Assembly (NCBI GenBank): GCA_030068075.1
Contig: CM057841.1
Coordinates: 7,387,565 to 7,451,564 of the forward strand
Source of the DNA: Paguma larvata
Lineage: Eukaryota > Chordata > Mammalia > Carnivora > Viverridae
Length of the DNA stretch: 64,000 nt
Reading direction: 5' to 3'
Positions 60,174 to 64,000 of this stretch are shown here, in pieces. Positions within the stretch are counted from its first letter, which is position 1. Each line of letters starts with the position of its first letter. Position numbers and translations under genes: made by a program. Below the pieces are notes generated by a model that saw only the letters and a program-made list of their open reading frames with translations, was not told the origin of the DNA and did not search any database.

Positions 60174-60388
60174 AGCACCTGGGTGGCTGAGTCAGTTAAG
60201 CATCCAACTTCAGCTCAGGTCATGATCTCACAGTTCGTGGGTCCAAGCCCGCATCAGGCTCTGTGCTGACAGCTCAGAGCCTGGAGCCTGCTTCACATTC
60301 TCTGTCTCCTTTCTCTCTCTGCCCCTCCTCCACTCTCTATCTCTCTCTCTCTCAAAAATAAAAATAAACATTAAAAAAATTTTTTTTT
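60174..60388 (+). repeat. CAN SINE
   Basis: Full length. Confidence 0.92.
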
Positions 60389-60564
60389 AATTGGAAGGAA
60401 GTAGGTTGTGAGTCTGAACAAGAATTGAGTTTAATGTAATCCTTCCAGTCCACCATCCATTGGTTTTCTTCCAGAGGCTTCCTGAACATGACACAAATGT
60501 CTGCCATTGTTCCAGACATCACTATCACGGCCACATAACCTCTTAAGCCAGGAGAATGGCTTTA

Positions 60565-60965
60565 TTACACTTTTGATCCTAGCCACTTTGATAGGTGTGT
60601 GAGGAAATATCTCATTGTGGTTTTGATTTGCATTTTCCTGATGATGAGTGATGTTGAACATCTTTTCATGTGTCCGTGGGCCATCTGGATGGTTTCTTTG
60701 GAGAAATGTTTATTCAGGTCTTCTGCCCATTTCAAATCAGATTATTTTTGTTTTTTCCATGTTGAGTTGTATAAGTTCTTTATATGTCTTGGATATTAAC
60801 CCCTTATTGGATATATCATTTGCAAATATCTTCTCGCATTCAGTGGGTTGTCTTTTTGTTTTGTTAATGATTCCCTTTGCTGTGCGGAAGCTTTCTATTT
60901 TGGTATGGTCCCAATGGCTATTTATTTACTCAAGAAGAAATTCCAAGTCCTTCTTGTAGCAGTGA
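60565..60965 (-). repeat. L1 3' sequence, antisense
   Basis: Clear antisense L1: gtggttttgatttgcattttc, gtataagttctttatatgtc, ccctttgctgtgcggaagc. Confidence 0.8.
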
Positions 60966-61205
60966 AGACCTTCTAAGAGATGGCCCCTGCCATCATTTAC
61001 TGCTCTCTACCTCACTACCTATGCTCCAATAGCCAATTTAACCTCTTTCTTGGCCTCTCTCCTGTGCATTTTCACTCCCCTTTGCCTGGAATGCAATTTT
61101 CTTTCTCTTCTTTGCCAGAGCCTCAAAGACCCAGCCTAGATGTTATCTCTTCCTGAATGATATTAGGTCTCGTCACTCTGAGTTTAGCTGTTTCTTTTGG
61201 AGGAT
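60966..61205 (+). repeat. L2 fragment
   Basis: Tttgcctggaatgcaattttc and gttatctcttcctgaatgat fit L2 near its 3' end. Confidence 0.45.
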
Positions 61206-62160
61206 CCCATAAAAACATCACTAATCAAAAAGACAGAAATAACAAGTATGGTGAGGATGTGGAGAAAACAGAACCCTCATGTTGGTTGGAATGTAAATTG
61301 GCGCAGCCACTGTCAGAAACATTATAGAGGTTCCTCAAAAAATTAAAAATAGAAATACCAGAAGATTCAGTAATTCAACTCCTAGGTATTTATCCAAAGA
61401 AAGTAAAAATACTAAATTAGTGTTTAATTAGTGTTTAATTCTTTTTGAATTAAAATGATAAATGCACCCTTATGTTTGTTTGCAGCATTATTTACAATAG
61501 CCAGTGGGATGCCTGGGTGGCTTAGTTGTTTAAGTGCCTGACTCTTGATCTCAGCTCAGGACTTAATCTCAGGGTCATGAGTTCAAAGCCCGCGTTGGGC
61601 ATGATTTGTACTTTAAAAACAAAATACAATAGCCAACATATGGAAGTGACCAAAGTGTCCATCAGTAGATGAGTGGATAAAGAATATGTGGTATACATAT
61701 ACAGTGGAATATTAGCCATAAAAAAGAATGAGATCTTGTTTGCAACAACATGGATGGGCCCAGAGGGTATTATGCTAAGTGAAATGTCAGTCAGAGAACG
61801 GCAAATACTGTATCATTTCACTTATATGTGGAATCTAAAAAATAAAACAAATGAACAAATAAACATGCAGAAACAAAACCTTAAATACAGAGAACAAACT
61901 GATGGTTGCCAGAGGTGGGGAGGGAATGGGAATGGGCAAAATGGGTGAAGGGGAATGGGAGGTACAGGTTTCCAGATATGGAATGAGTAAGTCATGGGGA
62001 TAAAAGGTAGAGCATAAGGAATATAGTCAATGGTATTGTAATAGTGTTGTATGGTGACAGATGGGAGTTACACTTGTGGTGAGCATAGCATAATGTATAG
62101 AGGTGTTGAATAGAACTAATGTAACGTTGTCAGCTATACTTCAATTTAAAAAAAAAAAAA
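61206..62160 (+). repeat. L1 3' end with A-tail, cut by a SINE
   Basis: It runs from ggaatgtaaattggcgcagcc through gagatcttgtttgcaacaac and gatggttgccagaggtgggg to a terminal A run at 62,148-62,160. A SINE at 61,504-61,622 is flanked by acaatagcca. Confidence 0.85.
61504..61622 (+). repeat. CAN SINE, short form, in L1
   Basis: acaatagcca on both sides. Confidence 0.85.
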
Positions 62161-63220
62161 GGAAAAAATGAAAAGCCATGTAGGCAAGAGAGGGACTTGT
62201 CAGATGCATGCTTTAGGGGAAAAAAAAAAGCCCTAGAGTCCTGCAAAGGGATAGACTTGAGAATGCTCCCAATTGAAGCCAGAGACCATGAAGTGGAGGG
62301 TGTTGCAAAAGATTAAAGGGAAGTTATTGAAGAGTTGCCCAGGGCAGGAACAGTGTCATAGAGAGGAAGGTTGGTCTGGGAAGAGATTGTCCAGGCTCAG
62401 GAGACGGACCTTGGAGACTGTACAGCTATGGGGAGTGAGAAAGAAGAATGGCTCTCAATGAATCCCACAATTTTTGAGTTCCTGTTATTATTGCTACATA
62501 ATAAGCCACCCTAAAACATAGCAATGTCAATCATTTTATTATGCTCATGGATTACATGGAGTAGGAATTAGAACAAGGCACAGGAGGACATGCTTCTTTC
62601 TGCCCCCAAAGACTTGAAAGTTTGAAAGTGACTTGAAGTTTGGAGACTGGAGTCATCTAGAGCTTCCTTCATCCACATGCCTGGTACTTGAATTGGAATG
62701 ACCTGAATGCCAAGGACCTACACAAAGCCTTTCCAGCATGGTGCCCCAGGATAATCAGATTTCTTGCACGATGGCTGCCTTCCTCCAGAATGAGAGTCCC
62801 AAGAGAAGCTTCTACTGGTTCTGGCCTAGCCTCAGAAGCCACATAGTGTCGTTTCTACAACATTCCACTTGTCAAAATAGTCCTGGTCCCACCCAGATTC
62901 AAGAGGAGGAGGCACAGACCCTACCTCTCAGGGGGAGAAGTGTCAAAGAATTTTGTGGCTATTTTCTCTAAAATCACCACACCAGGGTAATTTGGTGGAT
63001 TTGGGGGCCATCGCTGATAGAATTCCATGAGGGGAATATTAGTTTCCTAGGGCTGCCTCAACAAAATACCACAGACTGGGCGGCTTAGACAACAGAAACA
63101 TATTTTCTCACAGTTCTGGAGGCTGTAAGTCCAGGTGTCAGCAGGACCATTTTTTTTCTGAGGGCTCTCTCTTTGCCTTGTACATGGATGTCTTCTCACT
63201 GTGTCTTCACATGATCTTCT
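62161..63220. repeat. Unnamed interspersed repeats
   Basis: 62,465-62,990 (ataagccaccctaaaacatag ... agtgtcaaagaattttgtgg) and 63,040-63,215 (tagtttcctagggctgcc ... cacagttctggaggctg) are in the style of widespread old mammalian repeats. 62,161-62,465 is unassigned. Confidence 0.4.
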
Positions 63221-63274
63221 GGGGTCCCCGGGTGATTCAGTTGGTTAAGTGTCTGACTCTTGATCTCAACTTAG
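63221..63274 (+). repeat. CAN SINE, head fragment
   Basis: Only the tRNA-like head; a - strand copy follows at once. Confidence 0.75.
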
Positions 63275-63509
63275 GTTTGTTTTTTTTTAAGTTTTTTATT
63301 TATTTTGACACAGAGAGAGAGGCAGACAGACAGAGAGAGAGCTAGTGAGGGAGAAGTAGAGAAAGAAAGGGAGAGAGAGAGAATCTCAACCAGGCTCCAC
63401 GCTCAGCATGGAGCCAGATGCCGGGCTTGATCTCATGACCACAAGATCATGACCTGAGCCGAAATCAAGAGTCAGACACTGAACTGACTGAGCTACCCAG
63501 ACGCCCCTG
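63275..63509 (-). repeat. CAN SINE
   Basis: Full length, head gctacccagacgcccc. Confidence 0.88.
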
Positions 63510-63587
63510 GTTTTTATAGTTTTTAATGACTGAAGAAAACCAAAAGGATAATAATCTGTGTTAAATGAAATGTTAAAAAATTCCATT

Positions 63588-63772
63588 TTCAGCATCCTTA
63601 AGTAAAGTTTCATTGGCACACAGCCGTGCTCACCATTTACATATTGCCGATGCGTATATTTGTGCTATAATGGCAGGGCTGCCTAGTTGTGATAGAGATG
63701 CTATGGCCTGCAAAACATGAGAGATTTGCTATTCTGGCCATTTACAGAAAATGTTGGCCAACCCCTGGGTTA
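63588..63772 (-). repeat. hAT-type DNA transposon fossil
   Basis: Antisense relative of 31,102-31,300: aagtttcattggcacacagcc ... ggccatttacagaaaatg ... ggccaacccctgg. From 63,773 to the end nothing firm was seen (perhaps a MIR). Confidence 0.65.
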
Positions 63773-64000
63773 GATGGCTTGATCCACTGCAGAAGGAGTC
63801 AAGGATAAATTTGGGTTTCCAGCCCAGGCAATCTGGCTTCACCATCTCAGGCACTGCGATTTACTGAAAGACTTTGCTGTTCACAGAGGCCATTTCGGAC
63901 ATCAGCCACCACAGGGATCAGGGATTTTGCAACACAGGCAGGAATTTGCCCCACCAGGGTCAACCCCAAAATCATTTCCCCTCTGGCCTTACACACATTA

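Overview
This is mammalian nuclear DNA, almost certainly from a feliform carnivore (cat-like). The main evidence is about 80 copies of the tRNA-Lys-derived CAN SINE in its feliform form: a GGGCGCCTGGGTGGCTCAG head, a 'gacagctcagagcctggagcctgctt' type body (quoted in part), a CT-rich tract and an AATAAATAAAC A-tail. They make up very roughly a fifth of the window. Remnants of L1, L2, hAT transposons and several LTR families fill most of the rest.

Host genes. Two KRAB zinc-finger units lie head to tail on the + strand. Unit 1 (about 8.1-14.95 kb) has a candidate start exon, KRAB-A, KRAB-B and a finger exon with 18 intact C2H2 fingers, but three small lesions separate the start codon and KRAB box from the fingers. 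Unit 2 (about 24.6-39.7 kb) keeps a CpG-island promoter, a start exon (MTKSQ), KRAB-A and KRAB-B, but its finger exon is shattered and splice donors are lost; it is a pseudogene. A formyl-peptide-receptor-like gene on the - strand (51.6-52.66 kb) is also a frameshifted pseudogene. A full-length, still open retrocopy of MRPL42 lies on the - strand at 55.8-56.5 kb. In human 19q13.41 the FPR genes sit next to ZNF577, ZNF649 and other KRAB-ZNF genes, so this looks like the cat-side counterpart of that locus; the relative orientations (one FPR and two ZNFs pointing opposite ways) fit.

Between the two ZNF units (15.07-24.02 kb) is a nearly complete but decayed class II (betaretrovirus-like) endogenous retrovirus on the - strand. 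It has two LTRs, a Lys-type primer binding site, gag, dUTPase plus protease, pol and env, all broken by stops and frameshifts and carrying four later SINE insertions in gag. Its 5' LTR ends about 0.5 kb from the CpG-island promoter of unit 2.

Other LTR elements include a 701-bp solo LTR with perfect 6-bp target duplications nested inside an older LTR (41.0-42.14 kb), a related LTR at 25.8-26.4 kb, a solo-LTR candidate at 28.96-29.46 kb in the intron just before the unit 2 start exon, and several ancient ERVL/MaLR-like pieces.

The window reads as a KRAB-ZNF/FPR cluster worn down by gene death and heavy retrotransposition. I saw no CRISPR array and no operon. I found no clearly new molecular system. 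The points most worth checking are the intact finger array behind a broken KRAB half, the open MRPL42 retrocopy, and several readable nested insertions. All coordinates are by eye; LINE/LTR family names are from memory of sequence style, and no database search was run.
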